Shown here piece by piece: positions 15,421 through 23,819 of a stretch of 36,894 bases of DNA (position 1 is its first letter; each line of letters opens with the position of its first letter). This DNA is from a bacterium (GTDB lineage Bacteria; T1Sed10-126). The translations under genes and the position numbers were made by a program. The notes under the pieces are model-generated. The model was not told the origin of the DNA, made no database searches, and was given only the letters and a program-made list of their open reading frames with translations. The stretch is from NCBI GenBank assembly GCA_003554945.1, contig PWHN01000024.1, positions 1 through 36,894 of the forward strand, read 5' to 3'.

Positions 15421-16711
15421 AGTATATAACAAAGTCTTAAACGTCTCCGGTAACGTTGTAACCGTAAGAGCGGAGGGAATCGCCTACGAAGAGCTGGCCG
15501 AGATAGAAGCCAGCCGTGGCACTTCCCTGGCTCAGGTAATCAAAATCGACGGCGAACTGGTCTCACTACAGGTGTTCGCCGGTAGTAAAGGAATCTCCAC
15601 CGACGCAGAGGTAAGGTTCCTGGGTCGGCCAATGCAGGTTAACTTCTCCGAAAATATGATCGGCCGGATTTTTAACGGCAGTGGTGAGCCGCGAGACGAA
15701 GGACCACGCCTGACCGAAAATATGATCGAAGTCGCCGGTCCCTCTGTAAACCCGGCGCGAAGAATCATTCCCAGCGAAATGATTCGGACAAACATCCCCA
15801 TGATTGACATCTTCAACTCGCTGGTTAAATCACAAAAACTACCAATATTTTCCGTCTCAGGTGAGCCTTATAACGAACTGCTCGCCCGTATCGCCCTGCA
15901 GGCGGAAGCTGATTTGATTATCCTCGGAAAAATTGGACTAAAATACGACGAATACATGTTTTTCCGCAACAGGCTGGAGGCCGGCGGCGCTCTCAGCCGC
16001 ACGATCTTTTTCGTTCACACTGCCGCTGATCCAATCGTTGAGAGCTTAATGGTTCCCGACCTCTCGCTTGCAGTTGCCGAGAACTTCGCCCTGCACGAGG
16101 ATCTCGACGTCCTGGTGCTGCTGTCGGACATGACCAACTTTGCCGACGCTCTTAAAGAGATTTCAATTACCATGGAAAAGGTTCCCTCAAACCGCGGCTA
16201 TCCCGGCGACCTCTACAGTCAACTGGCCTCACGCTACGAAAAAGCCGTTGACTTTGCAGATGCCGGGTCGGTAACTGTTCTGGCCGCCACAACTATGCCT
16301 GGTGATGATGTTACCCATCCGATTCCTGACAACACCGGCTATATTACTGAAGGGCAGTTTTACCTGCACGACGGTTATATTGACCCCTTTGGTTCACTGA
16401 GCCGCCTGAAGCAACTGGTAAACGAAGATTCACGTGACGACCACAGGGCTATCATGGACAACATGATTCAGCTCTACGCCGACTTTCGGGAAACCGAGGA
16501 GAAAAAGTCGATGGGTTTCCGGATGAGTGAGTGGGATAAAAAACTGCTCCACTACGGCGACCTGTTTGTGGACCAAATGATGGACCTGGAGGTAAACATT
16601 CCACTGGAAGAAGGTCTTGACCGGGGCTGGGACATCCTGGGACAATGTTTTGAGCCTGAAGAGACGGGAATTAAGACCGACTTGCTGGATAAATACTGGC
16701 CCGAGGATTAA
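15413..16711 (+). CDS. atpB: V-type ATP synthase subunit B
   Basis: A 432-residue non-catalytic nucleotide-binding subunit that alternates with A in the head. The degenerate phosphate-binding region [16 protein letters not shown] replaces a Walker A motif, as expected. [40 protein letters not shown] and [25 protein letters not shown] match the family closely. The ATG lies inside the end of atpA, so translation is probably coupled. Confidence 0.97.
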   Translation: MRKVYNKVLNVSGNVVTVRAEGIAYEELAEIEASRGTSLAQVIKIDGELVSLQVFAGSKGISTDAEVRFLGRPMQVNFSENMIGRIFNGSGEPRDEGPRLTENMIEVAGPSVNPARRIIPSEMIRTNIPMIDIFNSLVKSQKLPIFSVSGEPYNELLARIALQAEADLIILGKIGLKYDEYMFFRNRLEAGGALSRTIFFVHTAADPIVESLMVPDLSLAVAENFALHEDLDVLVLLSDMTNFADALKEISITMEKVPSNRGYPGDLYSQLASRYEKAVDFADAGSVTVLAATTMPGDDVTHPIPDNTGYITEGQFYLHDGYIDPFGSLSRLKQLVNEDSRDDHRAIMDNMIQLYADFRETEEKKSMGFRMSEWDKKLLHYGDLFVDQMMDLEVNIPLEEGLDRGWDILGQCFEPEETGIKTDLLDKYWPED

Positions 16712-16717
16712 AGACCA

Positions 16718-17350
16718 TTGGCCAAAGTTCGTAAGACTAAGACCGAGTTAAAAAAGCAAAAGGAAGATCTGGAACGTTTTGAACGTTTCCTCCCCACCCT
16801 TGAACTGAAAAAGAAACAGTTGCTTGCCGTTATTAGAAGTCTGGAAAAGGAAATAGAGGAGATACGTTCCCAAATCCAACGCCGCCAGCAGGAAGTATCT
16901 AAATGGGCCGGAGTAATGGCCGAAGATATAGACCTGACCGAGTTTATAGAGCTTGATGAAATTAAAACCTACCCCGACAATGTGGCCGGCGTTGACACCG
17001 AATCTTTTGAAGAAGTAACCTTCAACGAAAATGACTACGATTACTTTGCAACCCCACTCTGGATAGATACAGCAGTCAAAGAAATTAAAACTCAGCTTGA
17101 ACTGCGGGGCAAAATTGTTGTATTTGAACGTCAAATTGAGGCCCTGCAGGAGGAGCTGCGGATTACTATTCAACGAATCAACCTGTTTGAAAAGGTTAAA
17201 ATTCCAGAAGCCAAAGAAAATATCAGGCAAATTCAGATCTACCTTGATGATTTACAAACGGCTGAAGTTGTGCGTGGGAAGATAGCCAAGGACAAAATCA
17301 AAGCCAAAAAAGAGGCCAAGCAGGCCGCGGCGGCGGGGGAAACAACATGA
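16718..17350 (+). CDS. atpD: V-type ATP synthase subunit D
   Basis: A 210-residue central-stalk (rotor) subunit. It is two long antiparallel helices (about 5-70 and 120-195) joined by a short variable section, the usual antiparallel coiled coil. TKTELKKQKEDLERFERFLPTL near the N-terminus and INLFEKVKIPEAKENIRQIQIYL near the C-terminus are characteristic. The start is a TTG at 16718, six bases after atpB. The stop overlaps the atpI start (ATGA). Confidence 0.92.
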   Translation: MAKVRKTKTELKKQKEDLERFERFLPTLELKKKQLLAVIRSLEKEIEEIRSQIQRRQQEVSKWAGVMAEDIDLTEFIELDEIKTYPDNVAGVDTESFEEVTFNENDYDYFATPLWIDTAVKEIKTQLELRGKIVVFERQIEALQEELRITIQRINLFEKVKIPEAKENIRQIQIYLDDLQTAEVVRGKIAKDKIKAKKEAKQAAAAGETT

Positions 17351-19170
17351 TAGTCGATATGAAAGAAGTTACCATCTTTGTCGCTGCTAACAACAGAGAT
17401 GCTGCGCTTGAGGAACTACGAGAACTTGGCATTTTACACGTTGAAAATATCCAACCGCCCGAATCTCGCCAGGTCAGCGGGTTAGAAGAAAAAATCCGGC
17501 AGGCAAACAGCGCTCTCCACATTTTGAGCGATCTTGAAGATCAGGAACAGCCTGAAGAGTCGAGTTTCGATATAGACGACGAGGAGCTTGTTGATAAGGT
17601 CCTTGACCTGCAAAAAGAAAAGCTTGACCTTCAGGATCAACTCAAACAGAAGCGTGAGCTGCTGGAATGGTATGACACCTGGGGGAAAATTCATAGTGAA
17701 GACCTGCGGACTCTTGAGCGACGCGGCGTTTACGTTCGCCTCTATAAGGCCGGCAAAAGTTACTACGAAGATCTTCCCGCCGACCTTCCCGTTTATAAGG
17801 TTAACGAAAGCGCCAGCCGGGTCTACCTGGCACTGGTTACTGAAGACAAAGACCAGGAGCTTGATTTAAAAGAAGAAAAACCGCCGGACAGTGAGTTTAA
17901 TGTAGTTGAGGGTGAATATAAACAGATCCAGGAGCGAATTGAAGGTATAAAATCAGAACTACTTAAATTAAGCAGCAGTATTGAAAAAATAGAGGTTTAC
18001 AGGAAAAAACTTCAAGAAGAGCTGGAGTTTGCCCGGGTGCGCAGTGGTATGGGGGCCGATACCGAAATCAGCTACCTGCGCGGCTTCTGTCCGGTAGAAG
18101 AGCTTGACTCCCTGAAAGAGGCCGCGGCAAGCGGCGGCTGGGGATATCTTATAAAAGACCCTGAGGACCCGCGTGAAGTTCCAACACTGCTCTCGGATTC
18201 ACTGTTCAGCCGGCTGGTTGACCCCATCTACCAATTTATGGGGACCCTGCCGGGCTACGACGAATTTGACGTTAGTACCGCATTCCTCGCCTTCTTTGCC
18301 GTTTTTGTGGCCCTGATAGTTGGTGACGCCGCCTACGGTCTCATTTATTTAGGTCTGACCGCCTTTGCTCACAAAAAATTCAGTGATAAGGTGCCCGGCG
18401 AAACTTTTACGCTCTTTTACATACTCAGTATTTCTACAGTAATCTGGGGGCTGCTAACCGGGACTATTTTTGGAGTTGAACAGCTCCAGGAAGTGCCGGT
18501 CCTGCGCTCAATTATTGTCGAACCAATCCGCACCTTTGCCGACAACGACTCGCTGCTCATGTTTATCACCTTTGCTATCGGCTGCGCCCAGCTGATGCTC
18601 GGTCACCTGATGCAGCTAATCAAGGCGCTGTTTAAACCACAGGCGCTGGCAGAAGCCGGCTGGATCGTAATCGTCGGCTCGATGCTGTTTGTTTCCGACG
18701 AGTTGGTATTGGGCGGTGAGATGGTTGGAGATTATGTCACATACGGTCATCTCGGGACTGCAATTGGCAGCGGTGGAATACTTGTTCTGCTTTTTGAAAA
18801 CTTCAAACCCGGAGAATTCTGGTCAGGAATTGCCTTCACGCTGGGCAACCTGCCAATGGACATAATCAGCGCCTTTGCTGATATCGTCTCTTATATTCGC
18901 CTCTTTGCAGTCGGACTGGCTACCGTGGTGATTATGGAGAGTTTTAACGAAATAGCAATGGAGGCGGCCGGAGGCGTTGAAAATATAATTGCCGCAATTA
19001 TCATTGCCGCAGTAATACTGGTCCTGGGACACGGACTGAATTTGATCCTCTGTTTGATGTCAATTGTAGTGCACGGGATTCGACTAAATATGCTGGAATT
19101 TTCCAATCACGTTGGTATGCAGTGGACGGGAAGCAGATATAATCCGTTTGCTAAAAAGAGTGATATGTAG
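17347..19170 (+). CDS. atpI: V-type ATP synthase subunit I
   Basis: A 607-residue membrane subunit (subunit a). Residues 1 to about 300 are a cytosolic, coiled-coil-rich arm. The rest is about seven TM helices forming the ion half-channels. The essential arginine is R518 in SYIRLFAVGLA (codon 18898-18900), and GDAAYG and HGLNLILCLMSIVVHGIRLNMLEF are conserved family blocks. It starts by ATGA overlap with atpD. A 309-bp gap, not a coupled junction, separates it from atpK. Confidence 0.95.
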   Translation: MIVDMKEVTIFVAANNRDAALEELRELGILHVENIQPPESRQVSGLEEKIRQANSALHILSDLEDQEQPEESSFDIDDEELVDKVLDLQKEKLDLQDQLKQKRELLEWYDTWGKIHSEDLRTLERRGVYVRLYKAGKSYYEDLPADLPVYKVNESASRVYLALVTEDKDQELDLKEEKPPDSEFNVVEGEYKQIQERIEGIKSELLKLSSSIEKIEVYRKKLQEELEFARVRSGMGADTEISYLRGFCPVEELDSLKEAAASGGWGYLIKDPEDPREVPTLLSDSLFSRLVDPIYQFMGTLPGYDEFDVSTAFLAFFAVFVALIVGDAAYGLIYLGLTAFAHKKFSDKVPGETFTLFYILSISTVIWGLLTGTIFGVEQLQEVPVLRSIIVEPIRTFADNDSLLMFITFAIGCAQLMLGHLMQLIKALFKPQALAEAGWIVIVGSMLFVSDELVLGGEMVGDYVTYGHLGTAIGSGGILVLLFENFKPGEFWSGIAFTLGNLPMDIISAFADIVSYIRLFAVGLATVVIMESFNEIAMEAAGGVENIIAAIIIAAVILVLGHGLNLILCLMSIVVHGIRLNMLEFSNHVGMQWTGSRYNPFAKKSDM

Positions 19171-19479
19171 GAGACTAATGAACAGAAATAGTTACGGCCA
19201 AACAAATTTTAGGCTCTTTTTAAATTTTTGCTGGAGACAGGCTACTCAAAGGTGTTGGTAGTTATTTAAGTAGCCTGATTAAATCCTCTCCTAAAAGAAG
19301 AAAGGGGAGTAAAAAAATGGATTGCGGGTCAGGGCCCGCAATGACAAACCCTGGAACATTATACGTTCCCACAATTACGCGGGGAAATACTAAACAGTTA
19401 CTAAATGCTTTTAAAATTCTGTTTGATTTTGTGAAAAATTTTTAGAAAATCAACTAATTTGTAGAAAGGAGAAGTTGTT
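19171..19479. repeat. repeat-bearing gap between atpI and atpK
   Basis: CAGGCTACT (19238-19246) pairs with AGTAGCCTG (19269-19277) across 22 bases. A purine-rich tract follows (about 19288-19318), then a dispersed hairpin ATTGCGGG (19321-19328) with CCCGCAAT (19335-19342), then a CCCTGGAAC..ACGTTCC palindrome at 19348-19372 shared with 23861-23888. The last 40 bases are AT-rich and end in AGAAAGGAG, the atpK ribosome-binding site. I see no convincing promoter for atpK. Confidence 0.75.
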
Positions 19480-19908
19480 ATGTTAGGTGATTTAGGTTTG
19501 TCGTTGACACTCGCGGCTATCGGTTCCGCGATCGGTACGGGGGTGGCGGGAATGTCCGCAATCGGCGCCTGGAAGAAAGCATACGCCGAAAATCGGGCCG
19601 CTCCCTTCATTATTATAGCTTTTGTTGGTGCCCCTCTGACCCAGACAATTTATGGCATGATTCTGCGTGACGCTATACTGGACGCTTCCTGGGCTGAAAT
19701 GCCGGTCTGGTTCCCGTTAATCCTTGGTGGCGTTGCAGGAATAGCAATGGGCTTTTCCGCCTTTTTCCAGGGTAAGGCTGGCGCACGGGCTTCCGACGCC
19801 CTTGGTGAAACAGGCGAAGGTTTCGGTAACTATATTATGGTCGTTGGTATTGTTGAGACCGTAGCCCTGTTTGTGATGGTCTTCAGTATGATTGCTCTGC
19901 CGGGGTAA
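19480..19908 (+). CDS. atpK: V-type ATP synthase proteolipid subunit K
   Basis: A 142-residue four-TM ring subunit made of two tandem hairpins, the duplicated V-type form. Only the second hairpin has the ion-binding carboxylate, E126 in GIVETVALF; the first has Q55 at the matching place. T54 and Q55 (PLTQTIYG), Q97 (FFQGKAG) and E126 correspond to T64, Q65, Q110 and E139 of Enterococcus hirae NtpK, which coordinate Na+. A Na+-translocating enzyme is therefore predicted (inference from the ligand set). AGAAAGGAG precedes the ATG. Confidence 0.95.
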   Translation: MLGDLGLSLTLAAIGSAIGTGVAGMSAIGAWKKAYAENRAAPFIIIAFVGAPLTQTIYGMILRDAILDASWAEMPVWFPLILGGVAGIAMGFSAFFQGKAGARASDALGETGEGFGNYIMVVGIVETVALFVMVFSMIALPG

Positions 19909-19984
19909 ATCATAGCGAGGGGGAGAAAAGCGAAGGGGCGATCAGCGAGGTAATTCGTGTACAAGAGTGAGCAAAGGCACGGTA

Positions 19985-20104
19985 AAACGTATTAAGCAAA
20001 CGGTAATCGGTGGTTGGTAATGAAATTATGAATACTGAACACCGATTACCGAATACCGGGCTTTACGACCCGCTCTCGGCGCAACGTCCCCCCCGCACTT
20101 ACTG
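19985..20104. repeat. inverted repeat shared with 23925-24050
   Basis: CGGTAATCGGTG (19999-20010 region) pairs with CACCGATTACCG (about 20040-20052). The right arm runs into GGCTTTACGACCCGC, almost the same text that follows the second copy near 24010. It lies between the convergent atpK and sat genes; 19909-19984 is a GCGA-rich tract like those at 4190 and 6150. Confidence 0.65.
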
Positions 20105-21265
20105 TTACTGATAGGCTTTCTTCAGCACCGCGGCCACTTCGGGACGGCTGAACTCCTCCGGCAGTCCCTTCCCTTCTCTAAGCATCTCTCTTACCTTTGT
20201 TCCGCTCAGATAAATCTGATCTTCCGAGCCATGTGGACAGGTCTTGGAGGAGGCTATGTTACCGCAGACCTCACACCAGAAGGCATATTCAAAGAAAAAT
20301 GGTTTAATACCCAGCTCTCCCGCTTCAAACTCGTCAAATATCTCCTGGGCTTCGTAAGTCCCGTAATAATCGCCCACACCGGCGTGATCTCGGCCGACAA
20401 TGAAATGTGAACAGCCGTAATTTTTACGGATCAAAGCGTGCAGAATCGCCTCACGTGGTCCGGCGTAGTTCATTTTTGCCGGCATCACTGAGAGCAGCAC
20501 CCGATCCTCGGGAAAATAATTTTCCAGCACCGTCTCGTAACATTCCATCCGCACTTCCGCCGGAACATCACCGCTTTTTGTATCTCCAACCAGCGGATGG
20601 AGCAGTAAACCGTCAACTATTTCCAGGCCACATTTCAACAGATACTCGTGGGCCCGGTGAACTGGATTACGGGTTTGAAAACCGACCACGCTTTTCCAGT
20701 CTTTCTCAGCAAAATAGTCACGAGTTTCACGCGGCGTTAACCGGTATTCGAGAAAACGGTCGCTAGACTGCGGTAAAACCTCGACCGGGCCGGCCAGACA
20801 GACCTCCCCCATCTCCAGAGTTTTTTCGACACCGGGGTGTCCCGGATCCGTTGTTCCGAAGACAGCTTCGGCTCGTTTTTCCTTGTCTACTGTGTATTTT
20901 TCCTCTAATGTCAGCAGCCCAAGCAAATCCTCCGCCTGGTTGTAAAGACCAATTTTCTCGCCAATTGCTAAATAATCCGCCTGTTCTGAACTGACCGACA
21001 GAGTTATTGGTATGGGCCAGACAGTGCCGTCGCTCAGTCTCATGTCTTCCACGACTGCTTCATGATCTGCGCTGTCCATGAAACCCTTAAGGGGACTGAA
21101 GCCACCAATACCAAGCATCTCCAGGTCGGAGGCCTGACGGCCGTCCAGTTCCAAGCTGGTTAGTTCCTCTGCCTGCTGACGTGCTTCTCTCGCTTCTTCA
21201 TCAGTTAAAATTTTCTCGATCAACTCGCCGCCGTGTGGTTCTATTAAGCCTTCTGTATTACTCAT
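20105..21265 (-). CDS. sat: sulfate adenylyltransferase
   Basis: A 386-residue homo-oligomeric ATP sulfurylase that forms adenosine 5'-phosphosulfate from ATP and sulfate, or runs in reverse in dissimilatory sulfur oxidation. The active-site QTRNPVHRAHE (197-207) contains both catalytic histidines. GRDHAG (291-296) and SGTKVREML (354-362) are intact. A zinc-type cluster C331, C334, C343, H345 is present, as in many anaerobe and archaeal Sat proteins. There is no APS-kinase domain. No APS reductase, sulfite reductase or pyrophosphatase gene is nearby, so the direction in vivo is not told by context. The ATG at 21265 is preceded by GAGGG. Confidence 0.96.
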   Translation of the reverse strand: MSNTEGLIEPHGGELIEKILTDEEAREARQQAEELTSLELDGRQASDLEMLGIGGFSPLKGFMDSADHEAVVEDMRLSDGTVWPIPITLSVSSEQADYLAIGEKIGLYNQAEDLLGLLTLEEKYTVDKEKRAEAVFGTTDPGHPGVEKTLEMGEVCLAGPVEVLPQSSDRFLEYRLTPRETRDYFAEKDWKSVVGFQTRNPVHRAHEYLLKCGLEIVDGLLLHPLVGDTKSGDVPAEVRMECYETVLENYFPEDRVLLSVMPAKMNYAGPREAILHALIRKNYGCSHFIVGRDHAGVGDYYGTYEAQEIFDEFEAGELGIKPFFFEYAFWCEVCGNIASSKTCPHGSEDQIYLSGTKVREMLREGKGLPEEFSRPEVAAVLKKAYQ

Positions 21266-21611
21266 GGTTATACCCTCACTGTTTGATAAGATTTAGTTGT
21301 ACTATTTGCACTATCTCTGAATTATGGTTACAAACGCCTGTAAATGAACTGGTAGAAAAAGACCATATAGTAAACACCTAAAGTTCAAATAATTGATTCC
21401 AGAATAAAGCCGTGGAGAATAACATACTTTGCGAAGAAATAAAATTAACAATTTTCCTTTGCTTTTTGACCGACAAAATAATATAGTTTATATTCGGCAA
21501 GAAATAAATAATGATTTACTCAACTCAAACCCTTCTAACGATCACCTCTTCCCGGTAGGAAGATGGGGAATGATGTATTGGAATGGTTTAAGATTGAACT
21601 GGTGACAGAAA
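21266..21611. other. divergent intergenic region between sat and the tail-anchored protein gene
   Basis: This AT-rich region of 346 bp holds the promoter at 21466-21494 for the rightward genes. It also has a small hairpin CTTCC/GGAAG at about 21547-21561 and an 18-codon frame (ATG near 21562 to TGA 21617-21619) that overlaps the TTG start of the next gene. I found no clear promoter for sat. Confidence 0.5.
21466..21494 (+). promoter_or_regulatory. sigma-70-type promoter of the tail-anchored / HAMP-like gene pair
   Basis: TTGACC (21466-21471) and TATATT (21489-21494) are 17 bases apart with an AT-rich spacer. Each box matches consensus at five of six positions. The predicted transcript start is near 21501, leaving a leader of about 110 bases. 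Confidence 0.75.
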
Positions 21612-22517
21612 TTGGCTGACGAAAAGAATAATCAAGGACGCTGTCAAATATTCATTTACTGTAAGGACCCAAAAAAAGAGCTCCACTATATAGCTTTTGT
21701 CGGGCTCGACCTCGTCCAGACACAGATGGAGTTTCTAACCACTCTTGCAGCCAACGATATCAGCGACCTGCACCTGACAAAACCACACGATGAACCCGCC
21801 ATTTTACGAAAAGAATTGATCAACAATAAAATTGCTCTTCGGGAAGAAAAAGGCGGATTTTTGGTCAAACAGGCGGAGCAGCTCTTCCGGCCTATTTTCC
21901 AGAGACACCACCCGGCCTTCATACAACTATTAAAAGCCGGCGAGGAAAATAAGATGGAACAGGTAGTTACAAAAAAAGTCCAAGAAGAACTAAACTCTCC
22001 AGGAGCCGAACTAAATTTTTATTTCTTCTGGCCCACTAAGGAGCAGCAAACCGCTGAAACATCTGCTCAGGCTCCCGCTGAAAAAAATCAGCAGACCATA
22101 GCGAAAAAACCACACGGCTACGGTGGAAAAACTATTCCCGTCTCACCCCTTGTCGGAGTGGGCGACGGACTGCCCGCTCGTGAGGCACGCTACGGGGATG
22201 AAATTATGGTAAAGCTTGCTCCAGAAGCAATTGAAGCACTTGAAACAAAAGTCAAAACAGAAAAACAGCGCCAGGAGCTGACACAGCCAAGACCGGCCAG
22301 AATTGTCGAATACAACCCGCTGTCTGAAGATTCGGGCCGGCTGAAATTAGAACTACAGGAAGGCTTGCCCTGCACCTGTGTTATTACTCCAGACACCCTG
22401 TTAAAACCAGCTCCGGCTCAGAGATCTGGCGATCCTTTTGAAGGCAACATTCAGACGATAATTTTACTGCTGGTTCTTATTATTGTTATCTTTACTCTTT
22501 TTGTGCTAACCTTATAG
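21612..22517 (+). CDS. tail-anchored protein of unknown function
   Basis: A 301-residue protein that I do not recognise. Residues 1 to about 135 look like a compact alpha/beta domain (strand CQIFIYC, then YIAFVGLD, several helices, then LNFYFFWP). A Gln/Ala-rich linker (about 140-165) follows, and then a second small domain (about 170-260) that includes a helix of charged residues. The very C-terminus (about 280-301) is one hydrophobic segment of Ile, Leu and Val, with no signal peptide at the front, so the protein is probably tail-anchored with its bulk in the cytoplasm. The start is a TTG at 21612 with GGTGA about 8 bases upstream. It precedes a membrane protein by 122 bases on the same strand. 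Confidence 0.75.
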   Translation: MADEKNNQGRCQIFIYCKDPKKELHYIAFVGLDLVQTQMEFLTTLAANDISDLHLTKPHDEPAILRKELINNKIALREEKGGFLVKQAEQLFRPIFQRHHPAFIQLLKAGEENKMEQVVTKKVQEELNSPGAELNFYFFWPTKEQQTAETSAQAPAEKNQQTIAKKPHGYGGKTIPVSPLVGVGDGLPAREARYGDEIMVKLAPEAIEALETKVKTEKQRQELTQPRPARIVEYNPLSEDSGRLKLELQEGLPCTCVITPDTLLKPAPAQRSGDPFEGNIQTIILLLVLIIVIFTLFVLTL

Positions 22518-22639
22518 TAAACTTAAAGCTTGATTACTCTCGTAAAATTCCTTTTTTCTAGAGAAAGTATCCCGGGGGAGGATAAAGAGAAAATGGCTGC
22601 TGCCTTAATGATAAATCAGTAAAGAAAGGTGGGATAAAG

Positions 22640-23086
22640 ATGGGAGAACGTTCCTGGATAAGATTGTTTGTTCAGCCGCAACTTCAGGTAAGATTCCTCA
22701 TTTTGATAGTGCTGGCGGGCCTTTTGGGGGCAATAGTGTTTGGAGCTTACATAAATTTACAGAGCCAGATAATTGTGGAGCTTTCTGGAGAAATTGAAGA
22801 AAGTCAGCGGGTAGAGGAGCTTCAAAGCTGGCTGCAGGCTTACGCTATAATAAGCATCATTGTATTTTTATTGGGAATAGCCCTGTTATTTTTCGTTGGC
22901 CTGCTTTATACCCATAGGTTGATTGGTCCCCTTAACCGATTGAAAAGAGAACTGGAGGGCATGGAAAAAGATCGTGAGGTGCGCCTATGTCGGGTTCGCA
23001 CCAGCGACTACCTCTACCCGTTTTTTAAACGGCTGAACCGGGTGCTGATTAACGCCACCTGGGAAGAATTGGACGAAGAAAATTAA
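22640..23086 (+). CDS. two-TM HAMP-like membrane protein
   Basis: A 148-residue protein with TM1 at about 17-39, a short predicted extracytoplasmic helix (about 40-66), TM2 at about 69-91, and a cytoplasmic tail. The tail begins HRLIGPLNRLKREL, the pattern of a HAMP first helix with its conserved proline, then a connector and a second helix. This is the input half of a receptor or chemoreceptor without an output domain. It may pair with a separate effector, or be a truncated sensor; the good start site (GAAAGGTGGG) and clean stop argue for a complete small protein. The preceding tail-anchored protein is a candidate partner by position only. Confidence 0.75.
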   Translation: MGERSWIRLFVQPQLQVRFLILIVLAGLLGAIVFGAYINLQSQIIVELSGEIEESQRVEELQSWLQAYAIISIIVFLLGIALLFFVGLLYTHRLIGPLNRLKRELEGMEKDREVRLCRVRTSDYLYPFFKRLNRVLINATWEELDEEN

Positions 23087-23087
23087 A

Positions 23088-23137
23088 AGTCCTGCCTCTC
23101 CCCCCTTACAGGGGGAAGAGGACTGAAAGACTTTTTT
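23088..23137. terminator. probable bidirectional terminator between convergent genes
   Basis: AGTCCT (23088-23093) pairs with AGGACT (23119-23124), and CCCCC (23101-23105) with GGGGG (23111-23115) across a TTACA loop. A six-T run follows on the plus strand at 23132-23137, and on the minus strand the stem is followed at once by TTTTAATTTT. It sits between genes that end at 23086 (+) and 23155 (-). Confidence 0.6.
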
Positions 23138-23154
23138 AGCCTGGATAACCGTTT

Positions 23155-23784
23155 TTAAGAGAAAGAAAACTCGTTCTTTATGTGCTCCATAACCTCGTCG
23201 ATCTGACTGTCCAGACGACTGAGATCATTCACGGAGTTATCTACGATATGAACGGGTAGATCGAGCTTTTCATCCAACTCTTCGTGATCGTCGGTGGCAT
23301 AAGTCTCTTCCATTTCATCACGGGACACGAGGTGATCATCGTCGCCCTCCGCCAGCGCCTCCTCATGTCGTTTCACGTTACGCTCCCAGCAGACGTCAAA
23401 GGGTGCGTAGATATAAATCGCCATCGATGAATCGAGCACCAGATCGCTAAAATTTTCACTGATCGAATGAACGTAGTTGGGGCGTGAGAACTCGATGAAG
23501 AGAACGTCACACTCCTTCTGTAAATCTTCTACGTCCTCATTCAGTTCTTTAAGAATGTCGTCCCAGACGGTAGGGTCGGTCACTTTGTAACCGCCGTCAT
23601 CAGTTTCACGACTGCGTTCACGTTCTGTGTCCTCTTGAAAAAGATTCCATAATTTCGGAAAATCATCGACTCGCTGAATGGTCTCAGCCATTCCTTCCTC
23701 GTGAAAACGATCGTCCAGACGGCGAAAAATTTCTGATTTACCGCATCCGGGCGTTCCTAACAAAAAAACATTTAAACAGTCCAT
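23155..23784 (-). CDS. P-loop nucleotide kinase-like protein
   Basis: A 209-residue, very acidic protein. A strand VFLLGTPGCGKSEIF near the N-terminus holds a Walker A of the GxPGxGKS kind. It is followed by a VDDFPKLWNLF segment, a DVLFIEFSRPNY strand that could carry the Walker-B role, and an IYIYAPFDVCWERNVKR section like the LID/base-binding part of adenylate-kinase-fold enzymes. The substrate cannot be told. I start at the ATG at 23784, 8 bases after AAGGAG; GTG and ATG codons at 23793 and 23790 are too close to that site. The TIM-barrel gene upstream on this strand is separated by a 270-bp repeat-bearing gap. Confidence 0.7.
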   Translation of the reverse strand: MDCLNVFLLGTPGCGKSEIFRRLDDRFHEEGMAETIQRVDDFPKLWNLFQEDTERERSRETDDGGYKVTDPTVWDDILKELNEDVEDLQKECDVLFIEFSRPNYVHSISENFSDLVLDSSMAIYIYAPFDVCWERNVKRHEEALAEGDDDHLVSRDEMEETYATDDHEELDEKLDLPVHIVDNSVNDLSRLDSQIDEVMEHIKNEFSFS

Positions 23785-23819
23785 GTACATCACTCCTTAT
23801 AGATTTGGTGTCATTGTTT

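Noticed and set aside
15413-16711. F-type ATP synthase beta subunit
   Set aside because: The phosphate loop is the degenerate V-type B form, and the neighbours D, I and K are V-type.
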